DNA of 11,433 nt from JACCTH01 sp036556085 (GTDB lineage: Bacteria > Actinomycetota > Acidimicrobiia > Spongiisociales > ZC4RG35), in the NCBI GenBank assembly GCA_036556085.1, contig DATBKE010000155.1, forward strand, positions 1 through 11,433, written 5' to 3'. Every line of letters starts with the position of its first letter. Position 1 is the stretch's first letter. Below the pieces are notes generated by a model. The model did not search any database. It was not told where the DNA came from and saw only the letters and a program-made list of their open reading frames with translations. Made by a program: the position numbers and the translations under genes. Below are positions 1-6,920 of this stretch, piece by piece.

Positions 1-2
1 AC

Positions 3-3000
3 TTCAACGGCGAGGCCTACGCCACCGTTTCCGGTCAGAACTCAAACAACTCGGTGCGGGTCCCGAATGAGTTCATCGAGGCGGTCCGTAACGACGGCGA
101 TTGGGAGCTGCGCGAACGCACATCGGGCAAGGTTCGAAAGACCGTCAAAGCCCGCGACCTCTGGCGCAAGGTGGCGGAAGCGGCTTGGGCATGCGCGGAT
201 CCTGGTGTGCAGTTCGACACCATCATCAACGAATGGCATACCTCGCCGGCGGGCGGAAAGATCCGGGCCACTAACCCGTGTTTCACCGGCGATACTCGCG
301 TCGCAACTGACAAAGGGCTCATTCAATTTAAGGATCTGATTCGCCGGGTCGCGGACGGAGAAGCTTTCCAGGTCTACACGCACGACGCCACCGGAACGGA
401 ACCTTCTGAGACAATAAGCCTGACCACGCCCACTCAGGTGATGGTTACTGGCAGAAATCAAATTCTTCGCCTCGAGTTCTCAGATGGCCGGGTGTTGAGG
501 TTGACGCCGAATCACCGACTTTGGACTATGAATCGGGGATGGGTACGCGCAGACGAGATCGACGATACCGATCAAGTGCGGTTGCTTGATCAGCCGATCG
601 ACTTCGGAATGACGTCTTGGGCAATGCCAATCGAGACGAACCAACTGCTCTACCAAAGATGGTCCAGTCGAAAGAACCCTGTCCATCTGCCTGAAAAATG
701 GTCAGCGGAGTTGGCTCACTATCTAGGGTGGCTCGTCGGCGACGGCAGCCTCACTGCAAAAACGGCTGTGACGGTCTATGGATCAGAGGCCGAACAGCAG
801 ACCGTGATGATGTCACATCTGGCCCTGCTCACCGAGATCAACGGTGGAATAGCTCCCAAGCCAACGGTCATGCCCAACGGCACGTACCAGTTGCGCCTTA
901 GTCGGCATGCCTTCATGAACTTCCTAGAGACGCTTGGCGTTAGCCGGGGACGCTCAGCCGAAAAGACCATTCCTTGGTCTATCTTCGAGGCTCCCAAGCC
1001 AATTGTCGCTGCCTTCCTCAGTGGTCTCTATGACGCCGATGGTTGTGTTCGTGATGGCGGCACCACTCGATACGTGGGGCTTGGGAGTACGTCGATGAGT
1101 CTACTGAGGGGTGCCCAGCAACTCCTCGATTCGTTCGGTGTTCATGGCGCGATTTACGGATACAAGACTGCGCAGCCGGGAGTGTTCAAGTACACAACCA
1201 AATCGGGTGATACGCGCACCTACAACGGTCGTCGGGCGTTCGACCTGAGGGTCATGGGAAGCGATCTGGAACGTTTGCGGGCGGTTGTGCAATTCAATGT
1301 GCCCTACAAACGCGATGGCTTCGATCAGATGCTCTTGGCGTCCACTCGATACGGGACAAAGCACTGGACCAGATTGCGTTCGCGAGAAGAGGATGGGTGG
1401 GAAACGACCTACAACCTCACCGAGCCCAAGAACCATTCTTACTTCGCTGGAGGATGTTTCGTTTCTAACTGTTCGGAGTACGTTTTTCTTGATGACACCG
1501 CGTGCAACCTGGCTTCGATCAATCTGATCAAGTTTTACGACGACAGCACCGGTCTTTTCGACTCCGAGTCTTACGAACATGCCATTCGACTGTGGACCAT
1601 CGCTCTCGAGATTTCCGTGGCGATGGCTCACTTCCCATCGAAGGAAATCGCGCAGGGCTCATACGACTATCGAACCCTCGGTCTCGGATACGCCAACCTG
1701 GGCACTCTTTTAATGCGCATGGGTCTGCCATACGACTCCGATGCCGGGAGGGCGGTCTCGGGGGCAATCACGGCGATCCTGACCGGCTACGCCTATGCCA
1801 CCTCGGCCGAGCTATCTGCCTCGGTTGGTCCGTTCCCGCGTTTCGCCGAGAACCGCGAGGCGATGCTGCGAGTGATCCGCAACCATCGCCGGGCAACTTA
1901 CGACAGGTCACAAAAGGAGTACGAGGGGGTCTCCCACTATGTGATGGGGATCAACCCCGACCTCACGCCGCGAAATCTTTTGACCGCCGCAAGGCAATCC
2001 TGGGATCTGGCGTTGGATATGGGTGAACGTTACGGCTACCGCAACGCGCAAGTGTCCGTCACGGCTCCTACGGGAACTATCGGCTTGCAGATGGATTGTG
2101 ACACCACCGGAGTCGAGCCCGATTTTGCGCTGGTGAAGTTCAAGAAGCTGGCTGGCGGCGGGTACTTCAAGATCGTCAACCAATCGGTGGCGCCGGCGCT
2201 GCGCAACCTTGGCTACGCCGAGTCCCAGATCGAAGAGATCGTGCGCTATATCGTCGGGACGAGCTCGCTCGAGGGCGCTCCTTTCATCAACCGAGAGTCA
2301 CTCACCGCCAAGGGCTTCACCGAGGAGGACCTGGACAAGATCGATAAGGCCTTGCCGGCGGTCTTCGAACTGAAGCACGCCTTCAATCCTTTCGTCCTTG
2401 GCGAGGAAGCGATGCTGCGATTGGGCTTCGGGGCCGATGAATACGCCACCTTCGAGTTCGATCTGTTGCGCTCGCTCGGCTTCTCCCATCGCGAGATCAG
2501 GCAGGCCACCGAGTGGGTTTGCGGACAGCAGATGATCGAGGGTGCGCCCCACCTGCGAGACGAGCATCTGGCAGTGTTCGACACGGCCAACCGCAACGGG
2601 CGCAACGGCTCGCGCCTCATCCACCACACCGGTCACATCAAGATGCTGGCCGCCACCCAACCCTTCCTAAGCGGGGCCGCGAGCAAAACCATCAACATGC
2701 CCAACGAGGCGACTGTCGAAGATATCGAGGAAAGCTACATGCTCTCCTATGAGCTCGGCGTCAAGTGCATGGCCCTCTACCGGGACGGTTCCAAGGCAAG
2801 CCAGCCGTTGTCGGCCGGATCCGACGACGCCCAGTCCGAGGATGAGCCCGAGGAAGTGACTCGAGCCCACGAGCTCGACAAACAGATCCTGTGGGGGAAG
2901 ATCCCGATGGGGATGTCGCCCACCCAGGCCTACAGCCAGGGCATGCATCCGCCCCGTTTCGTTCTCCCCGGACGGCGGGGTGGCTACACGCAGGAAGCAC

Positions 3001-3653
3001 GGATCGGCGGGCACAAGGTCTACCTCCGCACCGGCGAGTACGACGACGGCACTCTCGGCGAGGTCTTCATCGACCTGGCCAAGGAGGGAGCAACCCTACG
3101 AGGGATCCTTTCCTGCTTCGCCATCGCTGTCAGCAAGGGGCTCCAGTTCGGGGTGCCGCTCGAAGAATTCGTCGACACCTTCACCTTCCAGACGTTCGAA
3201 CCGAGAGGCCTGGTGGAAGGACACCCCAACATCAAGATGGCCAACTCAATCGTCGATTACGTGTTCCGTGCGCTGGCTGTGGAGTATCTGCAGCGCGACG
3301 AGCTCGCCCAAGTGCCGCCGAACCGAGACGGTGACCTCCCCGAGCCGAGGAAGGGGCTGGCGCTCGATGCGGGCGTTCAACTCGATCTCACCGATGCGGT
3401 GGCGGAGGAAGATGTCTCGGCCGTAGCGTCAGCGGTGACGTTCCTCGATCGGGGGCCGGTGGCGACCAAGGCCGAACCTCGAGCGCACGTGGCCGCCGTG
3501 AGCTCCCCCGACGCGGGGACCAGGGCGATGCAATCGGCTCTCGGCGAGATGATGGGTGATGCGCCACTTTGCGACATCTGCGGGCACATAACTATCCGCA
3601 ACGGCGCTTGCTACAAGTGCCTCAACTGCGGAAACTCATTGGGCTGCAGCTAA
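3..3653 (+). CDS. nrdJ: Adenosylcobalamin-dependent (class II) ribonucleotide reductase, intein-containing, 5' partial
   Basis: This enzyme reduces ribonucleotides to deoxyribonucleotides for DNA synthesis, using adenosylcobalamin to generate a cysteine thiyl radical. The reading frame is open from base 3 at the window edge, so the true start lies upstream. Extein residues at 3-53 (SGQNSNNSV) already match the family, and the GTG at 54 is internal. The active-site motif N-P-C-S-E is split by the intein: N-P ends at 278 and C-S-E-Y starts at 1470. The phosphate-loop motif APTGTIG is at 2064-2084. Near 2700 the NMPNEAT segment is typical of NrdJ. The tail (about 3568-3650) carries C-x2-C, C-x2-C-x2-C and a final C-G-N-S-L-G-C, typical of NrdJ zinc-binding or redox-shuttle tails. 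After splicing the visible part would be about 819 residues. The gene ends with TAA and is followed by a strong hairpin. Family assignment is secure. Confidence 0.95.
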   Translation, partial: FNGEAYATVSGQNSNNSVRVPNEFIEAVRNDGDWELRERTSGKVRKTVKARDLWRKVAEAAWACADPGVQFDTIINEWHTSPAGGKIRATNPCFTGDTRVATDKGLIQFKDLIRRVADGEAFQVYTHDATGTEPSETISLTTPTQVMVTGRNQILRLEFSDGRVLRLTPNHRLWTMNRGWVRADEIDDTDQVRLLDQPIDFGMTSWAMPIETNQLLYQRWSSRKNPVHLPEKWSAELAHYLGWLVGDGSLTAKTAVTVYGSEAEQQTVMMSHLALLTEINGGIAPKPTVMPNGTYQLRLSRHAFMNFLETLGVSRGRSAEKTIPWSIFEAPKPIVAAFLSGLYDADGCVRDGGTTRYVGLGSTSMSLLRGAQQLLDSFGVHGAIYGYKTAQPGVFKYTTKSGDTRTYNGRRAFDLRVMGSDLERLRAVVQFNVPYKRDGFDQMLLASTRYGTKHWTRLRSREEDGWETTYNLTEPKNHSYFAGGCFVSNCSEYVFLDDTACNLASINLIKFYDDSTGLFDSESYEHAIRLWTIALEISVAMAHFPSKEIAQGSYDYRTLGLGYANLGTLLMRMGLPYDSDAGRAVSGAITAILTGYAYATSAELSASVGPFPRFAENREAMLRVIRNHRRATYDRSQKEYEGVSHYVMGINPDLTPRNLLTAARQSWDLALDMGERYGYRNAQVSVTAPTGTIGLQMDCDTTGVEPDFALVKFKKLAGGGYFKIVNQSVAPALRNLGYAESQIEEIVRYIVGTSSLEGAPFINRESLTAKGFTEEDLDKIDKALPAVFELKHAFNPFVLGEEAMLRLGFGADEYATFEFDLLRSLGFSHREIRQATEWVCGQQMIEGAPHLRDEHLAVFDTANRNGRNGSRLIHHTGHIKMLAATQPFLSGAASKTINMPNEATVEDIEESYMLSYELGVKCMALYRDGSKASQPLSAGSDDAQSEDEPEEVTRAHELDKQILWGKIPMGMSPTQAYSQGMHPPRFVLPGRRGGYTQEARIGGHKVYLRTGEYDDGTLGEVFIDLAKEGATLRGILSCFAIAVSKGLQFGVPLEEFVDTFTFQTFEPRGLVEGHPNIKMANSIVDYVFRALAVEYLQRDELAQVPPNRDGDLPEPRKGLALDAGVQLDLTDAVAEEDVSAVASAVTFLDRGPVATKAEPRAHVAAVSSPDAGTRAMQSALGEMMGDAPLCDICGHITIRNGACYKCLNCGNSLGCS
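279..1469 (+). mobile_element. Intein with LAGLIDADG homing endonuclease, inserted in NrdJ
   Basis: A 397-residue in-frame insertion interrupts the reductase. It begins with Cys1 (CFTGDTRV, splicing block A) and has the block B motif T-P-N-H at intein residues 76-79. Two LAGLIDADG helices follow: LGWLVGDG at residues 149-156 and FLSGLYDADG at 246-255. It ends with a block F-like segment (NHSYFAGG) and FVSN, directly before extein Cys+1. Cys1, terminal Asn397 and Cys+1 are the residues needed for standard protein splicing. The penultimate residue is Ser instead of the usual His. Both endonuclease motifs keep their acidic residue, so homing activity may be retained. The boundaries are exact because joining the exteins restores the uninterrupted ATNP-CSEY motif of class II reductases. 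By eye the insert is less GC-rich than the flanking extein, consistent with a separate origin. Confidence 0.95.
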
Positions 3654-3663
3654 GCGAAGACTT

Positions 3664-3691
3664 GGTGCCCCGGCCGGCAGGCCGGGGCACC
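3664..3691 (+). terminator. Perfect 12-bp hairpin after nrdJ
   Basis: The left arm is 3664-3675 and the right arm 3680-3691, a perfect 12-bp GC-rich inverted repeat with a GGCA loop. It starts 10 bases after the nrdJ stop. No T-tract follows (GTGGGGG instead). It therefore resembles the U-less hairpin terminators common in GC-rich bacteria, though it could also protect the mRNA 3' end. Confidence 0.65.
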
Positions 3692-3723
3692 GTGGGGGAT
3701 GCCGGACCGTAATCTCGGATTCG

Positions 3724-4446
3724 ATGGTTTTCTCCGCGTACAACTACGAGCACTTCGACCACTACGTCGAGTCGGGACAAGACGACCTCGAGTTTTCGAG
3801 CTTTGCGAGTCACCTCCACGTGGGGATGTCGGCACCGGACGCCACCCTCACCCGGCTCGACGACAGTGCCCCCGTCAGCCTCTCCGAGCTTTGGTCAGAT
3901 CGACATTTGATCCTCGAGTTCGGATCCTTCACCTGACCGTACTGCTCGGCAGAGGGTCCTCTGCTTTGCGAGGCGGCAACCCGCTATCCCCAATTTGCCT
4001 GGATCTTCGTTTACACACGCGAAGCCCATCCCGGCGAACTGGTGGGGCCGCATGATTCATTCGAAACCAAGCTCAACCACGCCCGGCTCTTGCGCGACGA
4101 GATCGGGATCAGAAGGCCGATTCTGGTCGACGACCTATCAGGCACCGCTCATCACGCTTACGGACTGCTACCCAATATGAGCTGGGTGATTGGGCGCGGG
4201 GGCCAGATCCTTTACAAGTCGGATTGGACGAGTGCGGCCAATGTGGAAGCGTTTGTCGCGCGATACGAAGCGGGACGCATGAGACGCCCGGTCGCAGGGA
4301 CGGCCGGCCCCTATCTAACCGAGCAGATCGAATTCCGCGACCTGGACCGGCCGGCGTTCTACGAACGGCTTCATCGCAATGGGAGCCGGGCTTACGACGA
4401 GTTCAAGGTGGCGGAGGAAATCTGGCGTCGTCGCCAGCCGAGCTAA
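3724..4446 (+). CDS. Candidate selenoprotein: deiodinase-like, thioredoxin-fold redox protein with in-frame UGA (Sec71)
   Basis: Read through the TGA at 3934, this frame gives a continuous 240-residue protein ending at TAA 4444. Residues about 34-180 follow the iodothyronine deiodinase/peroxiredoxin-like pattern: an entry segment (VGMSAPDATL), a beta strand ending in LEFGSFT, then U71-P-Y-C74, then a strand WIFVYTREAHPGE that matches the deiodinase (I/V)Y-x-EAHP motif. Further on are RPILVDD, HAYGLLP and QILYKSDW, also deiodinase-like. Vertebrate deiodinases have Sec in an FGSCT-U-PPF context, so the UGA sits exactly at the catalytic position. The U-x-x-C pair resembles a glutaredoxin CPYC site. 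Residues about 180-240 form a charged C-terminal extension that I do not recognise. The ATG at 3724 lacks a good Shine-Dalgarno; TAATCT at 3710-3715 could be a -10 box for a near-leaderless mRNA. The substrate is unknown and iodothyronine is not implied. The alternative is a pseudogene with a nonsense mutation, but the SECIS-like hairpin and intact downstream frame argue against it. Confidence 0.85.
3934..3936 (+). other. In-frame TGA, predicted selenocysteine codon
   Basis: This TGA lies between FGSFT and PYC of the deiodinase-like protein, at the position of the catalytic Sec or Cys in thioredoxin-fold oxidoreductases. The frame stays open for 169 more codons with family-like sequence. A standard gene caller would stop here and restart downstream at the GTG at 4042. 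Confidence 0.85.
3937..3972 (+). promoter_or_regulatory. Bacterial SECIS-like stem-loop directly after the UGA
   Basis: A perfect 6-bp upper stem (GCAGAG at 3949-3954 paired with CTCTGC at 3959-3964) is closed by the tetraloop GGUC (3955-3958). A lower 4-bp stem pairs CTCG (3945-3948) with CGAG (3969-3972), leaving UUUG bulged on the 3' side. SelB recognises a GGU-type apical loop on a short stem just after the Sec codon. Here 18 bases separate the UGA from the first loop G, which by my count equals the spacing in the E. coli fdhF SECIS. The E. coli element has a 5' bulged U that I do not see here. The element is translated as part of the coding sequence. Confidence 0.8.
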
Positions 4447-4467
4447 GCGATCGAAAGGACCCCACAA

Positions 4468-4761
4468 ATGTGGTTGCTCTTCCAAGTTCCTTGCCCGACT
4501 CCCGACGGCCAATCAGCTCACGACCTCTATATGAAGAGGGTGGTAGGAATCACCGATGCAATGATGGAAAGCGCCAAGACAAACGGATGTCGTTTTCATC
4601 GAGCCTGGTACGCACAGGACGGTTCCGCTTTTTGGGCTTTGGCGAACTGGGACACGGCCGAGGGAGCCAATCGTTTCTTCACCGAGTGGAACATCGAGGA
4701 TGAACCCGGCGAGACACTGATCCGCCTGGAAGGAGATGTCGGCTTGGTGCCGCTGGGATAG
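4468..4761 (+). CDS. Small protein, possible dimeric alpha/beta-barrel (DUF3303-like) family
   Basis: This encodes a 97-residue soluble protein that I do not recognise with certainty. It has one initial strand (WLLFQVP), a helix, then FHRAWYAQDGSAFWALANWD, a helix containing FFTEW, and a final strand ending in VGLVPLG. The order (strand, helix, Trp-rich strand pair, helix with x-E-W, strand ending in VPL) recalls small ferredoxin-like stress-response dimeric barrels such as DUF3303. That comparison is weak. The start is well supported: GAAAGGA at 4453-4459 lies 8 bases before the ATG. The gene starts 21 bases after the candidate selenoprotein stop and ends 9 bases before the dioxygenase, so the three are probably co-transcribed. 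Confidence 0.75.
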   Translation: MWLLFQVPCPTPDGQSAHDLYMKRVVGITDAMMESAKTNGCRFHRAWYAQDGSAFWALANWDTAEGANRFFTEWNIEDEPGETLIRLEGDVGLVPLG

Positions 4762-4770
4762 CCTACGGAC

Positions 4771-5571
4771 ATGGAGTCGACCGAGTTCTCCGATCGTTCA
4801 ATGCCGGTTATCTACCTCAGCCACGGAGCCCCGCCGCTGGCCGACGACGAGGAGTGGGCTGGCCAGTTGTCGGATTGGTCGGCGGCGATGCCCCAGCCCT
4901 CGTCGGTCCTGATGATTTCCGCCCACTGGGAAGAGGACCCGCTCACGGTCTCGGCTACGACCACGGTCCCGCTCTATTACGACTTCTACGGATTTCCTCA
5001 GCACTACTACGAGGTGAAGTACCCGGCTCCGGGTGCACCCGAGCTGGCCAACGAAGTTACGAAGCTGCTCAGAGAGCAGGGGCAACCCGTCCATCGCGAT
5101 CCCACTCGTGGCCTCGACCACGGTGCGTACGTCCCGTTGGTGGAGATGTATCCGGAGGCCGACGTGCCGGTCCTGCAGGTCTCGATGCCGACTCTCGATC
5201 CCCAGCATCTCTACGAGATCGGGCGCCGGCTGGCACCTCTTCGCCAGCAGGGCGTGTTGATTGTGGGGAGTGGATTTTCCACTCACAACCTGCGGGAGAT
5301 GAACTGGCATGCCGGCCCTCGCAGTTATCCCCCGAGTTGGTCGAGCGAGTTCGACGATTGGCTCGACAAGAGCCTGCAAGCGGGCGACGTTGATTCGCTG
5401 ATCGATTTTCAACGGACGGCGCCCGCCGCCCACATGGCCCATCCTCGGACCGAGCATTTCGCACCGCTTTTCGTTTCCCTGGGCGCAGCCAGCGAAAAGG
5501 ACGACCGGGCTAAAACCGTGGTTGAAGGTTTCTGGTTCGGGCTCTCGAAGCGCTCGGTTCAGTTCGCCTAG
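4771..5571 (+). CDS. Class III extradiol ring-cleavage dioxygenase (LigB / 4,5-DOPA dioxygenase-like)
   Basis: This 266-residue protein resembles the YgiD/DODA branch of LigB-type extradiol dioxygenases, which use a divalent metal (zinc in some YgiD structures, Fe(II) in active dioxygenases) to cleave catechols. Conserved histidines are visible: H18 in YLSHGAPPL, H52 in ISAHWE, H117 in LDHGAYVPL, H172 in FSTHNL, and H224 and H229 in HPRTEHFAPL. H18, H52 and one of H224 or H229 are likely metal ligands, with H117 and H172 as catalytic candidates. The length is normal for the family (about 260-280). ATG 4771 is taken as the start; ATG 4801, just before the first conserved strand, is an alternative. 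Neither has a strong Shine-Dalgarno. It is the last gene of the plus-strand cluster, and its TAG overlaps the opposing hydrolase stop. The true substrate cannot be told from the sequence. Confidence 0.9.
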   Translation: MESTEFSDRSMPVIYLSHGAPPLADDEEWAGQLSDWSAAMPQPSSVLMISAHWEEDPLTVSATTTVPLYYDFYGFPQHYYEVKYPAPGAPELANEVTKLLREQGQPVHRDPTRGLDHGAYVPLVEMYPEADVPVLQVSMPTLDPQHLYEIGRRLAPLRQQGVLIVGSGFSTHNLREMNWHAGPRSYPPSWSSEFDDWLDKSLQAGDVDSLIDFQRTAPAAHMAHPRTEHFAPLFVSLGAASEKDDRAKTVVEGFWFGLSKRSVQFA

Positions 5572-6353
5572 TCCCTTAGCCGAGCGATCGTCCCCTCGAG
5601 CAACCGATTGAACTGCTCGGGGTCTTCCAGCATCATGAAGTGCCCGACTTCGGACATCAGCATGGTCTCAAAACCGTACCGCGCCAGCGACTCGACGTCG
5701 GTAGGGCGGTAGTCGGGATTGATCGCGACCTTGGGCATAGACAACCGCTGGAGATGCTTGAGAACCGCGCCGTGGTTGCTGACAGCGTGGACAAGTTCGT
5801 CGATGCCCACCTCAGGCGGAGCCGATGCCATGTCGCCGGCGACCCAGTCGACCAGGCTTGGCTCGGAAGTGGGAAGAAACATTCCCCTGACGAACGAGTC
5901 GGTCGTACGGGCGAAGTCGGTTCGAAAAGGAGCGGCGAATAGCTCGACTGACTCCCGGCTGCGGGGTTCGCCGAGCGACGAGTAGACGTCCACCCACACC
6001 ATTCCCTTCACGAGTTCCGGAATGATCAGAGCGGCCTCCACAATGACGTCGCCGCCCATGGAGTGGCCAATGAGGATCACCTCTTCCAGCTGTAACTCGT
6101 TGACTACAGCGACGACGTCTTCGCCGTAGGCTGGCATCATCCACGAACCCCGACCGAGCCCGGACTCACCGTGGCCGGCGAGATCGATCGCTACCACCTG
6201 GTGATTGGCCGCGAAGTGCTCCACCTGGTGACGCCAATAGGTACGGTCGCAAGACCAGCCGTGGACCAAAACCAGAGCCGGATCTCCGGCCCCTCGCCGT
6301 TCGTAGGCCACGGGGATCCCATCCCGGGAGAGGGCTGAACCCGTGCCGGACAC
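5568..6353 (-). CDS. Alpha/beta-fold hydrolase
   Basis: This 261-residue protein has the canonical alpha/beta hydrolase layout. The oxyanion-hole region is HGW at residues 31-33, and the strand-4 motif IDLAGHGESG is at 56-65. The nucleophile elbow GHSMGG places Ser98 as the nucleophile. The late motif EVGHFMMLEDPEQF places His238 as the catalytic base. The acid is probably Asp122 or Asp214. There is no signal peptide or membrane segment, so it is likely a cytoplasmic esterase, lactonase or C-C bond hydrolase; the substrate is unknown. It lies 69 bases after the SRPBCC gene, with a hairpin terminator between, so it is likely transcribed separately. Its stop overlaps that of the dioxygenase in a shared CTAG. 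The two could act on related aromatic products, but the opposite strands make this weak. Confidence 0.92.
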   Translation of the reverse strand: MSGTGSALSRDGIPVAYERRGAGDPALVLVHGWSCDRTYWRHQVEHFAANHQVVAIDLAGHGESGLGRGSWMMPAYGEDVVAVVNELQLEEVILIGHSMGGDVIVEAALIIPELVKGMVWVDVYSSLGEPRSRESVELFAAPFRTDFARTTDSFVRGMFLPTSEPSLVDWVAGDMASAPPEVGIDELVHAVSNHGAVLKHLQRLSMPKVAINPDYRPTDVESLARYGFETMLMSEVGHFMMLEDPEQFNRLLEGTIARLRD

Positions 6354-6378
6354 TCGGCGATCTTATGGACCCAATGAA

Positions 6379-6405
6379 GGGACCACCGGATAGACCGGTG
6401 GTCCC
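6379..6405 (-). terminator. Perfect 11-bp hairpin after the ArsR-SRPBCC operon
   Basis: The arms 6379-6389 and 6395-6405 are perfectly complementary over 11 bp with a 5-base loop (ATAGA on the plus strand). On the minus strand it begins 17 bases after the SRPBCC stop and is followed by TTCATT, a weak T-rich tail. It separates the ArsR-SRPBCC operon from the alpha/beta hydrolase gene. Confidence 0.7.
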
Positions 6406-6422
6406 TGGGGTCGCGGGGTCAG

Positions 6423-6920
6423 CTACTTGAGTGAGATCGCCACTTCTTCGAGCAGGTCGTAGGCGTCCTGCATGCCGGCCTCCATGCCCGACTCGAGGAT
6501 CACGTCCCGGCCCTCCTTGGTTGGCATTTCGGTGACCACTGTGAGGGTGGTGCGACCGTCCTTCTCAGCCAGGGTCATCGTGATGAGGGCGGCGTTCTCG
6601 TCACCGCCTGGTGCGCCTTCATAGACCTCGGTGTAGACGATCCTTTCGTTGGGCTCGATCTCCCGGTATTCGCCATGAAACGCCACCTCGAATCCACCGT
6701 CGGTGACCATCACCCATCGCCACTTCCCGCCTACTCGCAGATCGATCTCGGCGACAGTCACCTCACCCCGCTTCGCTGACCACCAGCGTTTGACCAAATC
6801 GGGGGTGGTGAAGGCCTTGTAAACCAGATGCGCCGGTGCCGCGAACTCTCTTGTGATCAAAATCTCGGTGTCAGACGGAAGCGAGACCACCGCTGACCCA
6901 CTACTTGCCACTGTTCCCAT
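6423..6920 (-). CDS. SRPBCC / AHSA1-type (START-like) domain protein
   Basis: This 165-residue single-domain protein belongs to the activator-of-Hsp90-homologue-1 branch of the SRPBCC ligand-binding fold. Visible signatures are the first strand (ILITREFAAPAHLVYKAFT), the WW motif in VKRWWSAK, the GGKWRWVM strand and the FHGEYREIEPNERIVYTE hairpin. A C-terminal helix GMEAGMQDAYDLLEEVA lines the hydrophobic cavity. I chose the ATG at 6920 because a strong Shine-Dalgarno (AGGAGGAAAG) precedes it. A longer frame reaches 7001, but its first 27 residues overlap the upstream arsR and look non-native. The gene overlaps the end of the upstream arsR by 20 bases, indicating a translationally linked operon. 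Such pairs are common in actinobacteria; ligand and role are unknown. Confidence 0.92.
   Translation of the reverse strand: MGTVASSGSAVVSLPSDTEILITREFAAPAHLVYKAFTTPDLVKRWWSAKRGEVTVAEIDLRVGGKWRWVMVTDGGFEVAFHGEYREIEPNERIVYTEVYEGAPGGDENAALITMTLAEKDGRTTLTVVTEMPTKEGRDVILESGMEAGMQDAYDLLEEVAISLK

Noticed and set aside
1101..1631. Long open frame on the minus strand opposite the intein
   Set aside because: It is antisense to conserved intein and NrdJ sequence, crosses the splice junction, and shows no recognisable domain.
4042..4446. A stand-alone 134-residue protein starting at GTG 4042
   Set aside because: It begins mid-domain, lacks the redox strand, has no Shine-Dalgarno, and is in frame with the upstream 70 codons across the TGA. 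It is better explained as the C-terminal part of the candidate selenoprotein.
3724..4446. A frameshifted or nonsense-mutated pseudogene
   Set aside because: There is no frame change. The only interruption is one TGA at the catalytic position, followed by a SECIS-like hairpin and a well-conserved frame. It cannot be fully excluded without genome context.
4798..5457. 219-codon minus-strand open frame opposite the dioxygenase
   Set aside because: It is an antisense shadow of a conserved enzyme gene in GC-rich DNA. Its translation is Arg/His-rich with no domain.
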